Part shown: positions 35,830 through 46,159 of the stretch, piece after piece | How positions within the stretch are numbered: position 1 is the stretch's first letter | Layout of the letters: the number at the start of each line of letters is the position of its first letter | Assembly (NCBI GenBank): GCA_015680685.1 | Contig: MNCI01023527.1 | Span: forward strand, 587,883-651,882 | DNA: 64,000 bases | Reading direction: 5' to 3' | Source: Gnetum montanum | Lineage: Eukaryota; Streptophyta; Gnetopsida; Gnetales; Gnetaceae | Translations under genes and position numbers: made by a program | The notes under the pieces: model-generated | Databases searched by the model: none | Seen by the model: only the letters and a program-made list of their open reading frames with translations | Told to the model about the DNA's origin: nothing

Positions 35830-36180
35830 TTCTTTAGATGGTACCAATGAGGATGTTATGAGAAAGATTTTATTTAAAACTCATTGTGATGTTAAGGGTT
35901 ATTAATTGAGTGTGCTCATTGATGATAGAGCACAAGAAAATGTGATTTCTACCAAGGTAGTGAAGTCATTGAAGTGAACCATAATTCCTCATCCTAATCC
36001 GTACAAACTTCATTGGTTAATGAAGAATCATTATAAGAAAGTTAAGGAATAGTACCTTATTGATTATTCCATTAGGAGTTTTCATGATAAATTTCATTGT
36101 GATGTATTTCCTATTCATTGTTCAAATCTCATATTTTGTAGACCTTGTAATTATGATAATGAGGTTGCTTTGGTTGGTGA
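35830..36180 (+). pseudogene. Retropepsin-like (protease) pseudogene of the gypsy element
   Basis: One frame reads LSVLIDDRAQENVIS, where gypsy proteases have an IDxGSxxNVVS-type active-site loop, then HPNPYKLHWL, then CDVFPIHCSNLIFCRP, equivalent to the usual CDVVPMDACHLLLGRPW. Stops lie after KGY, SLK and KE. The catalytic D is present, but the following T/S-G is not. The order gag-protease is normal for Ty3/gypsy. Reverse transcriptase should follow and does not. Confidence 0.78.
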
Positions 36181-36189
36181 AAATAATAG

Positions 36190-36890
36190 TTGGAGTGTGA
36201 CGAAAAGTTTAGGTTATTGTCCACTATTATTGATAGTAAGGTTGGTAATTTAAATTCTACATTGATGTTTCCTGGTTGTAAGGATATTGTAACGGTGAAT
36301 GCTATTTGTGATGATGAAATTTTCTTTGATACTAAAGAGGATGCATTTGATATAGATGCTATGACTGATTACTTGGAGTCTCATATGAATGAGAAGAAGC
36401 ATGATTGTGCTATTGTTCACTCTTGGGTGTTGATGGTAGTAGTATATTGGTTAATGATTTTGGAAACTTGTGTAGGTGCTAGACTAAATTTTGTATTGGC
36501 AAAAATATGTAGGAAGAATAAGTAAGATCAATTGGTAGCAAGTGGAAAAATGCTATTGCTATTGGGGCATAGGGCAAAAAGGCATACTTCATGGATTTAT
36601 ACTAAGAAATATTTTTCCATATTTTTTTATCACTTCTATGTAGGTTTGAGTCATTATGATGATGCAAGGGAAGCATTCCAAGGAGATAATCAAATAAAGG
36701 AAGTATGGTGGGGAATGAGGAAAAGCTTTCATGAGCAAGGAAAGCTCAAAACCAAACCTCCAATGATATTAATTCTCATGTTTGTAATGCATTGAATCAT
36801 GATTATTGTGATGGCCTTGAGTCATGAAGGCATGATACCTTCCAAGTTGTGAAACATCATGAAGCATGATATTTTTAAGAGTGGTAGAGC
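36190..36890 (+). other. Unrecognised ORF and 3' interior of the gypsy element
   Basis: A 111-codon ORF (36190-36525) follows the protease. It has a varied, acidic composition with DIDAMTDYLESHMNEKKHD, but I see no known domain. It may be a remnant of the protease-polymerase linker or captured sequence. A second ORF (36532-36795) shows nothing familiar. The last bases before the 3' LTR (AAGAGTGGTAGAGC) are purine-rich and could be the decayed polypurine tract. Confidence 0.45.
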
Positions 36891-37855
36891 TAGTGTAGGA
36901 ACACTTCTTTAGATCCCCTTGTGCTACCCTACATGCTATGTGCCTTTTGTGTTGATTTTGTTGAGGATGATTCTTGGATGTTTTGGCATGTTTTAGGGTG
37001 TTTTTGGCTCATTATAATGAGTTTAGGGAGTTCCAGGATCTATCAAAACTTGTTTGGAGGCACCCAGAGGTTCCAAGCATCAAAACAAGCATTTTTATTT
37101 TTGGCAATTACAAGATAGATGTCTAAATATAATTGTAAACATCTAAGTCTAGACATCTAAGGACTAGATTAGATGTTTATAAAAATAGTAGATGTCTCAC
37201 CTAAGTGTTGGGTTTTCACAGTAGACATCCCAATAAAGTTAGAGATGACCTAGATGCATAGGAAAACTTCCAAAAATGCTTGTTCCAATTTAGGAAATAG
37301 CTAAAGCAAGATGGAAATATCCAAAGCAAGTAAAAACAATTGGAGAAAAGGTGAGAAGACTTGGGAAAGATCTAAAAAACCTCAAGTTGAGTTGAGGAAC
37401 GCTTTCTAGGATTTTTAAGTTCCAATTGTTTATAAATATTGGTGTAATTCACCATTGTTGTGGCTATAAAGAGCATAACCATAACCATGAGTTGGAGAGA
37501 AAGCTTGTGAGAGATGAGGGAGGAGAGCTTATGCAAGGAAGCTAAGTGAGAGGCAAGGGAGACTACTTGAGAAATTTTAGGAAAATCTCTTATAAGCATC
37601 TTGTCTTGAGCTTGGGCTCCATTGTGAGCAATTGAGGATTGAAAAGGGACAAGTGTGGCCTCTAAGATCCTTGGGTGAGTTGTGAGTTAGCTTGGCTCCT
37701 CTCTTTGATGTATTTTCTATGTATTTTGAGAATTTTCATAATAAAAAGGATGGAATGTTTCTCTAATTGATTGTGTTCTTATTTTCTAAGCTAGATTTAC
37801 TAAAAGTTATGGATTTCATCTTGTTGGGATCTATTGAGGTGCAACCCTCGTACCA
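36891..37855 (+). repeat. 3' LTR of the gypsy element
   Basis: This uninterrupted 965-bp LTR starts TAGTGTAGGAACACTTC and ends GTACCA, with TATAAATA at 37431-37438. That gives about 540 bp of U3. It serves as the empty-site reference showing that the solo LTR in the 5' LTR is a later insertion. ORFs inside (36921-37118; 37599-37372 minus) are not genes. Confidence 0.9.
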
Positions 37856-37860
37856 TGAAC

Positions 37861-38988
37861 AATCTTACAATAGATTCTTCAAAAACCTTAGAGAGGAAAA
37901 TTAATTATTAGTAGAATGGATGGTCATAGTTCTAACAACATTTACATCATTTTTTATACCTATGTTTGAATTCAAAATAACAAAAAAAAATTCTATATAG
38001 TGATAGAAAGCTTTGCGAAAATACCAACTTTTGTAAGAGCAAAAGGTACAAAAGTAAATGTTGGCATATAATGTCCATCACAATTGATCTTATGTCAAGT
38101 CTTTTTGGCATCTTCTAAATACCACTTTTTAACCAAATATTTCATCTTTGAGTAGATAGTAATCTTCATACATAAGAAAAAAAATTTGTTATACACTATG
38201 TGTGTGTCTATATTGATTACTACTTCTTTTAGTGAAAGTAGAAGTATTTTCAAAGGTTTTTGTATTCTCTAGTTTATTCATTACTAGTTGATCATTCGTA
38301 TCATTGACACTATCTTTATTATTCATTTGTTCAACATCAAATTATTTTCTTTTCATTCTCACTTTAAAAACCTTTTCTCTTTTCCTCAACAGCTTTTTTT
38401 CTTGAGGAGAAAAGAGCAAACATTAAACAAATATCATTCACAATGATAAAAATTATAATAATTATGAAGATTTTAATATAATTATTTTCATCTATTTATA
38501 ATACCAATTCTTTTTTACAATAAAGAAGATTGATTTCAATAGAAAAAAAACCTCTATGAGAATTAAATTATGTGGAAATAGATTTAATATGCTTAATGTA
38601 ACTAAGAGGACATCCTTATTAGCTCTCAAAAAAATTAATGGAATATTAAATAGCTTGAGAAAATATGAAACTTTAGAATATTCTTTAGATTGGACATCAA
38701 AATCTAAAGTCTACTCATAAATGATCAACACTACCTACTTATATGTATGGTAGGCTATATCATCAAAGCATTGGCTAGCTTAACAAATAGAAAAAATTGA
38801 GAATAATACCTAGCTTAAATAACTAAAATGTCATGCTTTTATATAACATCATTTAATTGCAAATCAAAAAATCAATTACAAGGTAGGTAACTCAAAATTT
38901 TAATGAATACATGTCATGATGTTAAATTAGCTACCAATAACTTGTTTATATCATGATAGATAATAAAATTAGGTACCTTAGTTGCATC
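37861..38988. other. AT-rich sequence between two LTR elements
   Basis: No gene is seen on either strand. The sequence is very AT-rich with frequent stops in all frames. The right end is the ATCAT target duplication of the next element. Confidence 0.55.
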
Positions 38989-38993
38989 ATCAT

Positions 38994-39904
38994 TGATGAG
39001 TGGTAAGGTATCCCTTTTGCCCAACCATAAGAATCACAAGCATTTAGCCACGATTTGATCAAATTCCATTGATGGGACTAGTTGTGGCATCTAGATCATT
39101 ATGCCTTGACCATAAGTCATTGTCTTTCCACTTGGACTAATGGTAGCTTTGTCACATATAGTTTAGTCTAGAGTGAGGCATATCATTCTTGATGTTGCTT
39201 TGGCCTTATACTACTTCTAATGATAATAAAGGAATCAATTATTTAAACTAATTAATAATGAAAAGTAAAGTATAAACTAGCCTACGAGTGATGAGTGTTC
39301 ATTCCCAACTTACCATACATGTCCTGAACCCACATATCCAGTACTGGAATTACCAAGTGATATGCTCCTGGGTGAACCAAGCAATAACATTGCTGGAATT
39401 ACTAAAAAAATATGTTTTTACACTCAAAACTAGTCACACTCATTCTGCTAATTGATTAATATTCATGAAAACATAAATGTTAACTAAGTCCATGAAACAT
39501 AAATTTCATTAAAAGTAAATTTAATTTAAGTCAAAGTGCTGCAATGAATAAGAATCAATCTTGATCTTATTGTTGTTCATGAAATGTGTCCAAGTACATT
39601 GCCACTTGAATAAGATGCCATACAACTGACTCCAATCCATACTGCAGGCACTTACTAACTGTTCTCTAAGACTATAGAATAAAATTACAAGAGTTTGGCT
39701 TCTTTAGTAACCAAAGAATGCCAATACATGGTAAGAGAACACATATTTATAGCCAAAAATAGACACTTCTTTATAATGGGGTTGCATTGATGCAATAAAC
39801 TGCATTGATGGGGCTTAGTCAATGGTGCCTAGTTGATGGGACCTAGTCAACACAATAAACTATGTCAATAGGGCCTAGTTGATGCAACAAACTGTATCTC
39901 ATCA
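38994..39904 (-). repeat. 3' LTR of the gag-only element
   Basis: On the plus strand it begins TGATGAGTGGTAAGGTATCC and ends GTATCTCATCA; TGATGAG and CTCATCA form terminal inverted repeats. TATTTATA (a minus-strand TATA box) lies at 39744-39751, about 155 bp from the U3 end. Confidence 0.92.
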
Positions 39905-42900
39905 TATCCACATGATTGACTGAAAACTTGTCCACAAGTTCTTTACAAAATTGGGAAGGTATGACATTATTGATTGGCTTTTGACATAACAAAACAAGAC
40001 AAAATAGACATAACAAAATTGAGTGTTGTATTAAAAAATTTTATTCTAGTGGATGTATAAAAAATGATAGAGTGACAAAAACACTAGATAGACATTAAAG
40101 ATTACAAAATTTGCATAGGTCTTCAAAAATTTGTTGAAGATTATTCTTCTTGTTGCAGCTAGTAGTGGTACGCTTTCAACCTAGATTGTTATGTTGATGC
40201 TTCTCTAGTCATGTGGAACATTCTTGAAGGATGGACTAAAATTTCTTCTCATCATCCCATGGATCTAGTAAACATGTGATGCTTGAGCTACTATCTTATA
40301 TGTGCTACAATTTATCCATGGCCATATCCTTCATTATCCCCCTCTTAGTTTCATTTTCATGCTTGGTAAAGACCTTCTTCATTAAGCATTTCTTTTAGCA
40401 TCACCTATAGTCATGAAAGGATCAACATTAGTTTTGGTAAATTTTCCTTAATAATTAACCCTTTTTGGATCCCTTAGTTTTAATTTAAGCACACGATGAT
40501 GACATCATATTATGCCCAATGATATGAGGTAACTAAAATTATAAAGTTGTTCACATTATTTTGATCAATTGCTATTAGTTATCATGATCTTCAAAAATAG
40601 GATGTTAGAAAAATTTCAAAATTTCAAAGCAAACATCCCTAGCCCTCATGATTAGTAAGTGTAACTTTAGAAGCACACAATTTTTCAAACAATTGAAACC
40701 AAAGGTGATGATACATTCCAAGAGGAATCATAAACTACACGAAGAAAGACAAGAAGAAAACCCAACAAGTCTCCTTGAGGTCACACCCTTACCATTCCCA
40801 CTTGGTCATTCCCTCTTTCTTCAAGGTACAATGATCATTGATTAATTTTAGTTTCATTAAATAATAACCAAATTTTTTCCATGAAAAATACCTTTTATTC
40901 ATAGAATGCAAGGGATGGATGAGGTGCTCTCATTACTTTACACAATTACTTACCCAATAATCTTAATAGCATAGAAAAAAAACCCCAACACATAGCATTG
41001 ACTTCTACATTATGACTTGGCAATATTATTAATGGAAATATAAAATTCATTCATAAAACATAAAGGAAATGACTCAAGAAAAGAGAAAAATATTAAGAAT
41101 TAGAAAATTTTGGGAGAAATAGGAAAATGATAAAAAATTGTAAAACAAAAAAGGTAAAAAAAAATTATTAGTTCTTAAACCAAAATGAAGCTTCTCCCCC
41201 ACAACTAATCTTATGGTTTCACATTTAATAGATAGATTGCACAATCCCTTAGTTATACACCACTGGGTTTCCATTTATCACTATTACTTATTTAACTAAT
41301 CATGTGATAGAACATCTAACATTGGTAATAGTCTCTTTTGGATCATTTGGAGATGTATCTTCATCTGGGCTTTAAGATATTTCTATTTTGGAGAATCCAT
41401 ATGTATTTTCTTCTTCTCCTTGACTTTCTATTGTAATCCCTAGGTCTTTGTGTTTAATATCCTTTTTCGATGTATAATTAGAGTGTAAAATATATGCATC
41501 TAAGTCCTCTGTTTGGTCCATTTTCTTATGTTGAGAACTAATAAGTGGATCAATTTCCTTCATGCATTTTTGAAACAATTTTATATTCTCATTTTCAAGC
41601 CACTAGGTGTCTTCTAGTTTAGTCGCTACTATGTAGATTGGTTTTTGCTCAGACACCTACTCCTAAGCTTTGTTATGAGTTATGTTAATATTTTGAATTT
41701 TTTGCCCACAACTGCACCCTTTACTATTAGTGGTGATGCATGCATTCTTTTGTCTCTTCAAACTAATAGGTTCATCAATTCTATTAGGTGTTGGAGAAAC
41801 AATGGATGTTGGCCTTTGCATAGGATTAGAGAACATTGGTTTAAAAGGAAGGGTGTTGCACTTGATTGGCATTTTGCTAGTTTGGATGAGTTAGTAGGTC
41901 CACAAGTGTTGTGCTTACACGTGGGAACCGTCCTAAAGAAAGGGTGTTTTTGAGATTGTGGTGAAGATCTACTAGCATTATCATTTCTGTGTAGGTTAAC
42001 AACACAAGTGGCATTCTCTCATTGATTTCATGATGTTGAACCTTCTTGTGTTGTTGGTGCTGATATATGATGTAGGGAAGTATGAGGATATTGAGAATAT
42101 GATGAAGAATGAGAGGTGTGAGATGGTGATCCTTCAAAATATGTTGTATCATAATGATATTTAGGATAGTGGTAGTAGTGATTTGAAGTAAAGGATGTAG
42201 AACTAGTTGGAGACATAGGTTGTTGAACATAATATCTATATGAGTTTAGCTAGTAGTAAAGTAGTGTTGGGTTGATGTTGGCCTTCCTCACCACTATGGG
42301 TTTTGCCACTATGGTTGATATTAGTTTTAGGGATGATAAGAAGTCCCACTAGGATAGTACAATTGGTTGTAGGATTTTCTATAATTACCTTGTGAGAAAG
42401 GTAATTTCCTGGGCATTTACCTTTGTATGAATTTGGGATTCAATGCAAAAGCCCAATACTCATGTAAATGTAACATGACTAGGCAATAGCCCTTTGGATG
42501 GTCATATATGCAGATGTCATATCCATCATCTTCTTCAGTGGTTGAGTTGATAGCCTCTTATTCTGAAGCTATTTTTTCCTTTTGCTAATCAGTGTTCTTA
42601 CCTATCTCTTGGTTCATTTTCCACTTTTTGTTGTGTGTTATCTTCTCCTCTATAGTTTCTACAAAAGTTGTAGATTTCTCATTTATCCACTCGAACATCC
42701 TATTTAGCCTTGCTTAGAGTTCATTAAGAGATTATTATAGTGGCAAGGTTTGTTGTGATATCACCTCATTCGGAGCTACCTCTTTGTCCTCATCATAGAT
42801 ATGGACCCTCTTCTTTGAAGAGTTGGATCCTAGTGATCTTTCTCAACATTCTCTTATTTACATAGCTCTTCTTCTTCTTTTGCCACCTACTCAATTGGCT

Positions 42901-43100
42901 TTTGTATCTGATGGGCTTTTAGTTCATATAATTGACCTTGAGCATACATCCCAAGGAGTCTCCATTGTTTCATTACGAAGCTCATCTATGATGTGGAAAA
43001 GTTGCTATTTTTGAGAGAAATCATGGCTAGGACATCTATGTAGTAGTGAATAGTATCTATCCAAGGCCACATCCAAGGGTTCATGATTTTCTTACTTTCA
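39905..43100 (-). other. Interior 3' part of the gag-only element
   Basis: No recognisable protease, reverse transcriptase, RNase H or integrase is seen. Several minus-strand open pieces exist (41872-41663, 41578-41372, 41274-41074) with ordinary protein-like composition but no domain. They may be remnants of an extended gag tail or a family-specific ORF. The plus-strand ORFs at 41645-41953 and 42823-43014 overlap them and are probably shadows. No clear polypurine tract was found next to the 3' LTR. Confidence 0.5.
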
Positions 43101-43966
43101 CCCTTGGATTTGTTCTCTTAGATTAGACACTCTTGCATAGGTTTGGTATTTTTCATTAAAACATTATACCATTGTGGGCCACTGGTGGATGGAACTTGGT
43201 TGCAATGATCTATACCAACTTTTAACTTCGTCTATTAGTGTGCAATGAATAGCTTAAGATTTTACCACTTATTTTCAATATTTTGCAAGGCACAAGCATC
43301 ATGGAAGACTTATAAGTGATGTTGTGGATCATAATCATAGCCTTCCAAAAATTTAGCGATATTATTCATATTGAGCCTTTTTATGCAACTTTCTCTACCA
43401 TGCCTATGGGGTATGTTAACTACCTATGTGATTTGGATTAGGCTCTTAGCGGCCAACAAGGCTTCATCATCATTGAAAATGGTGTGGTAAAAATTGCTAT
43501 TTCTATTTTCCTGATTGTGATGGTTTTGGTTTTGTTCACATTGAGGTCTTTGATTTTTCCCAAGATTTTGATTTGTACCCTCATTTCAACCTCATAATGG
43601 AGCTTTGTCTCTATACCTACATTCATCTTCGTTAGAACTAGATGTTGAAGAGGAAGAGAAATATGAGGAATTAGGAGGATTTCCATGGCTTTGATGTTAT
43701 TTTACGTAGTCCCTTGATTTATCTTTTTCAGGTTTTAAGGAGGTCCTAGGCCTTGAGGCCTTCCCTAGTCCAAGATTTAGTTCATCTTCTCTAGGGTTGT
43801 CTGTCTTAGGTGAATGTGGCCTTTGAGTGTCATTAGGATGTTCATGAACATATGAAACCCGTGCATGAGGTTGGTCACTGTAATTTTCTTCAGTATATAT
43901 CTCATTTATTCTCCAATGAATGTTCTCTTCATATGATGCATTATCTCTTCCTTTTGAAAGAGACAT
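43100..43966 (-). pseudogene. gag-like pseudogene of the gag-only element
   Basis: An ATG at 43966 starts an open stretch (to 43697) with a polar, charged N-terminus (MSLSKGRDNASYEEN). After stops and frame changes, a capsid-like segment appears at about 43400-43250: AKFLEGYDYDPQHHL, VFHDAC and NLKLFIAH, which fits the gypsy gag order Y-D-P-x-x-HL-x-x-F-x-x-x-C followed by LFI. No zinc knuckle was seen. It lies about 125 bp inside the 5' LTR on the minus strand, the expected gag position. At least four stops or frame changes make it inactive. Confidence 0.62.
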
Positions 43967-44072
43967 TGTTGTTGGTGTATGATTTCTGTGACTTAGTATT
44001 TTCCCAAAGATAGTTCATTAATGCATTTATAGCAATCATGTATGATATAACTAATCTAGATAACTAGCAATG

Positions 44073-44091
44073 TCCTCGACAATGGTGCTAA
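44073..44091 (-). promoter_or_regulatory. Primer-binding site, decayed tRNA-Asp type
   Basis: On the minus strand the bases right after the 5' LTR read TTAGCACCATTGTCGAGGA. The tRNA-Asp-type site of many plant gypsy elements is TTGGCGCCGTTGCCGGGGA. All five differences are G-to-A or C-to-T, as expected for methylated-cytosine decay. It abuts the LTR end, fixing orientation and boundary. Confidence 0.8.
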
Positions 44092-44997
44092 TGATGAGTG
44101 ACAAGGTATCCCCTACATCCAACCATATGAATCACAAGTGTTCACACATGATCCATTCAAATTCCATGGATGGGACTAGTTGTGGCATCTAGATCATTAT
44201 GCCTTGATCGTAGTTCATTGTCTTCCCACTTAGACTAGTGGTAGCTTTCTCATGTATGGTTTAGCCCAGAGTGAGGCATATGATTCTTGTTGTTGTTTCG
44301 ACCTTATGCTACTCTTAATGATAATAAAGAAATCAATTATTTAAACTATTAACAATTGAAAGTAAATTCTAAAGTAACCTATGGATGATGAGTGTCTGTT
44401 CCTAGCTTACCATACACACCTTAAACCCACGTGTCCACTACTAGGATTACTAAGCACTATGCTATTGGGTGAACCAAGCAATAACACTACTGGGATTACC
44501 AAATGAATGTGTTTATGCTCAAAACTGGTCACACTCATTCCACCAATTAATTAATATGCATGGAAATGTAACTATTAACTAAGTACATGAAACATAAATT
44601 GCATTAAAAGTAAATTTAATCTAAGTCAAAGTGCTACAATGAATAAGAATCAATCTTGATGTTATTGTTGTTCATGGAATGTGTCCAGGTACATTGTTAC
44701 TTTAATAAGATGTCATACAACTGACTCCAATCCACACTGTAGGCACTTACTGACTATTCTCTAAGACAACAGAATAAAACTAGAAGAGTTTGGCTACTTT
44801 ATTGAACAAGGAATGCTAATACATGGTTGGAGCATGTGTATTTATAGGAAAAAATAGACACTATGTCGATGAGGTTGTGTCAATGCAATAGATTACATCA
44901 ACAAGGCCTAGTCTACGAGGCCTAGTCGAGGCAACAAACTACATTGACAATGCCTAGTTGATGGGGCCTAGTCAACACAACAAACCGTATCTCATCA
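44092..44997 (-). repeat. 5' LTR of the gag-only element
   Basis: It matches the left LTR along its length. The plus strand begins TGATGAGTGACAAGG and ends GTATCTCATCA. TATTTATA at 44839-44846 gives a minus-strand TATA box about 155 bp from the LTR start, so U3 is short and R-U5 long. Subrepeats around GGCCTAGT(C/T)GA occur near the U3 end (44880-44980). Confidence 0.92.
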
Positions 44998-45239
44998 ATC
45001 ATTAGTAGAAGAAGACTTCACAAATTTTTTCTCACTAATATATAAATTTTCATTTTGAGAATCAAGAGAAATTTTTTCATTAATCGAAATAAAAATTTTA
45101 ATATCAATTAAAGAATTTAAAAGTAATTTAGAACCTCCCATAGTGAAATTCTAGAGAGATCAAATTTATTTAAAAAAATAAAAGAGAAATAAATCAAATC
45201 CATTAGATAAAGATCAAATTCTATTGTTACATAAAGTAT

Positions 45240-45410
45240 TAAAATGACTATATTCATTATTTGGAGTGATGGTAAGATACTTGTTTCATAAGTTGGAAGA
45301 TACGAGTTTGAGCCTTAGTGGAGCTACTAAGAAGTTTAGGGTTTTATTGATCCTCCCAAAAATTCTCTTTGAATGTTAAGAATTGAGCTTTTGAGTAATA
45401 ATATGTTTAA
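45240..45410 (+). repeat. SINE-like unit
   Basis: AGTGATGGTAAGATACTTGT (from 45268, A-box-like) and GAGTTTGAGCCTTAGTGG (from 45304, B-box-like) are spaced as in tRNA-derived SINEs. They resemble the second unit of the 23.4-kb cluster. Confidence 0.5.
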
Positions 45411-45599
45411 AGTAGAAAATTAGTTAATGTGCCACTTGCTAAATGCCTAAAACAAGTGATTAAATTAACATCTTAAATATTTTTTTTCTTTGTAAATATA
45501 TGAAAATTTTATACCACTTAGAAATCTACATTAAGTCATAAACTTTTCATTAATTTATATACCAAATTATAAATTTTTACTAATAAAACATTCTAGTTG

Positions 45600-45770
45600 A
45601 TGTGCATAGGTCATTGGCCAAATGATTAGCACACCCAACTTTGTACTTGAAGATGTTGGGTTTAAAGCCTGATAGTTGCATCTATTTGCACCCTTTGCAC
45701 TAGCTATGCCTCTAGCCTAGGGAGTTTCCTAGGAAAACTTGGCTTGATGTTAGCATAGAGAACAAAAAGG
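45600..45770 (+). repeat. SINE-like unit
   Basis: TTGGCCAAATGATTAGCACA (from 45615) and GGGTTTAAAGCCTGATAG (from 45658) form A- and B-box-like words with tRNA-like spacing. No target duplication was identified. Confidence 0.5.
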
Positions 45771-45969
45771 AAGAAGCCTTTTAGTTAAAATAAATTTCTT
45801 ATTCAAGATTCCTATGCAAAAATGCATTTTTAATAACAAGTTATTCTAGCTTCAAATTTAAATTAGAACAACCTTGATAAAACAATGTTTGATAATAAGT
45901 GAAAATTTGATTAAAATCAATAATAAGTTATTAATCATAGCTTTTTCCAACTAATCTAGCTTTTCAGGG

Positions 45970-46155
45970 TGCTTTTGAATAAGGACAAGGCTTGATATTT
46001 TTTCTATCACAAAGGAGAGGTTTTTCATGATTGGTTGTAATGCTGAAAACTTGAAAAGGCATTCCCAAAAATGTTGGGCTTTCTCTTTAGACTCTCTCTT
46101 CATTAATTTGATATAATTTGAACTTTTTAATCATATTATTCATTTTTTGAGATCT
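45970..46155 (+). repeat. LINE 3'-end fragment
   Basis: GGGTGCTTTTGAATAAGGACAAGG through TATTCATTTTTTGA aligns along its whole length with 29735-29925, the 3' tail of the LINE at 28-30 kb, in the same orientation. Only the tail is present, as in a strongly 5'-truncated LINE insertion. Confidence 0.75.
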
Positions 46156-46159
46156 AACA

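Larger units (their letters stand above)
32847..37855 (+). mobile_element. Ty3/gypsy element with gag and protease only, nested solo LTR
   Basis: Two homologous LTRs of about 960 bp (after removing a nested insertion) flank a 2.2-kb interior. The pentamer TGAAC lies directly outside both ends (32842-32846 and 37856-37860), supporting a single insertion. A tRNA-Met-type primer site follows the 5' LTR. The interior holds a gag remnant and a retropepsin-like remnant, then 0.7 kb without reverse transcriptase, RNase H or integrase. The element is therefore an internally deleted or non-autonomous derivative. The LTRs differ by many substitutions, so the insertion is old. Confidence 0.88.
38994..44997 (-). 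mobile_element. Complete non-autonomous LTR retrotransposon (gag-only)
   Basis: LTRs of 911 bp (38994-39904) and 906 bp (44092-44997) flank a 4187-bp interior. The target duplication ATCAT is intact on both sides (38989-38993 and 44998-45002). A decayed tRNA-Asp-type primer site next to the right LTR sets transcription on the minus strand. The interior has a gag-like region near the 5' LTR and no protease, reverse transcriptase or integrase. This matches the concept of gag-only (TR-GAG-like) elements mobilised by a relative. A solo LTR of the family lies at 33138-34018 and a diverged piece at the right window end. Confidence 0.9.

Noticed and set aside
36921-37118. 65-codon ORF
   Set aside because: It lies wholly inside the 3' LTR and is disrupted in the 5' LTR.
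41877-42230. 117- and 62-codon minus-strand ORFs rich in His, Thr and Ser
   Set aside because: They overlap in different frames inside the gag-only element without a domain; not enough to call separate genes.
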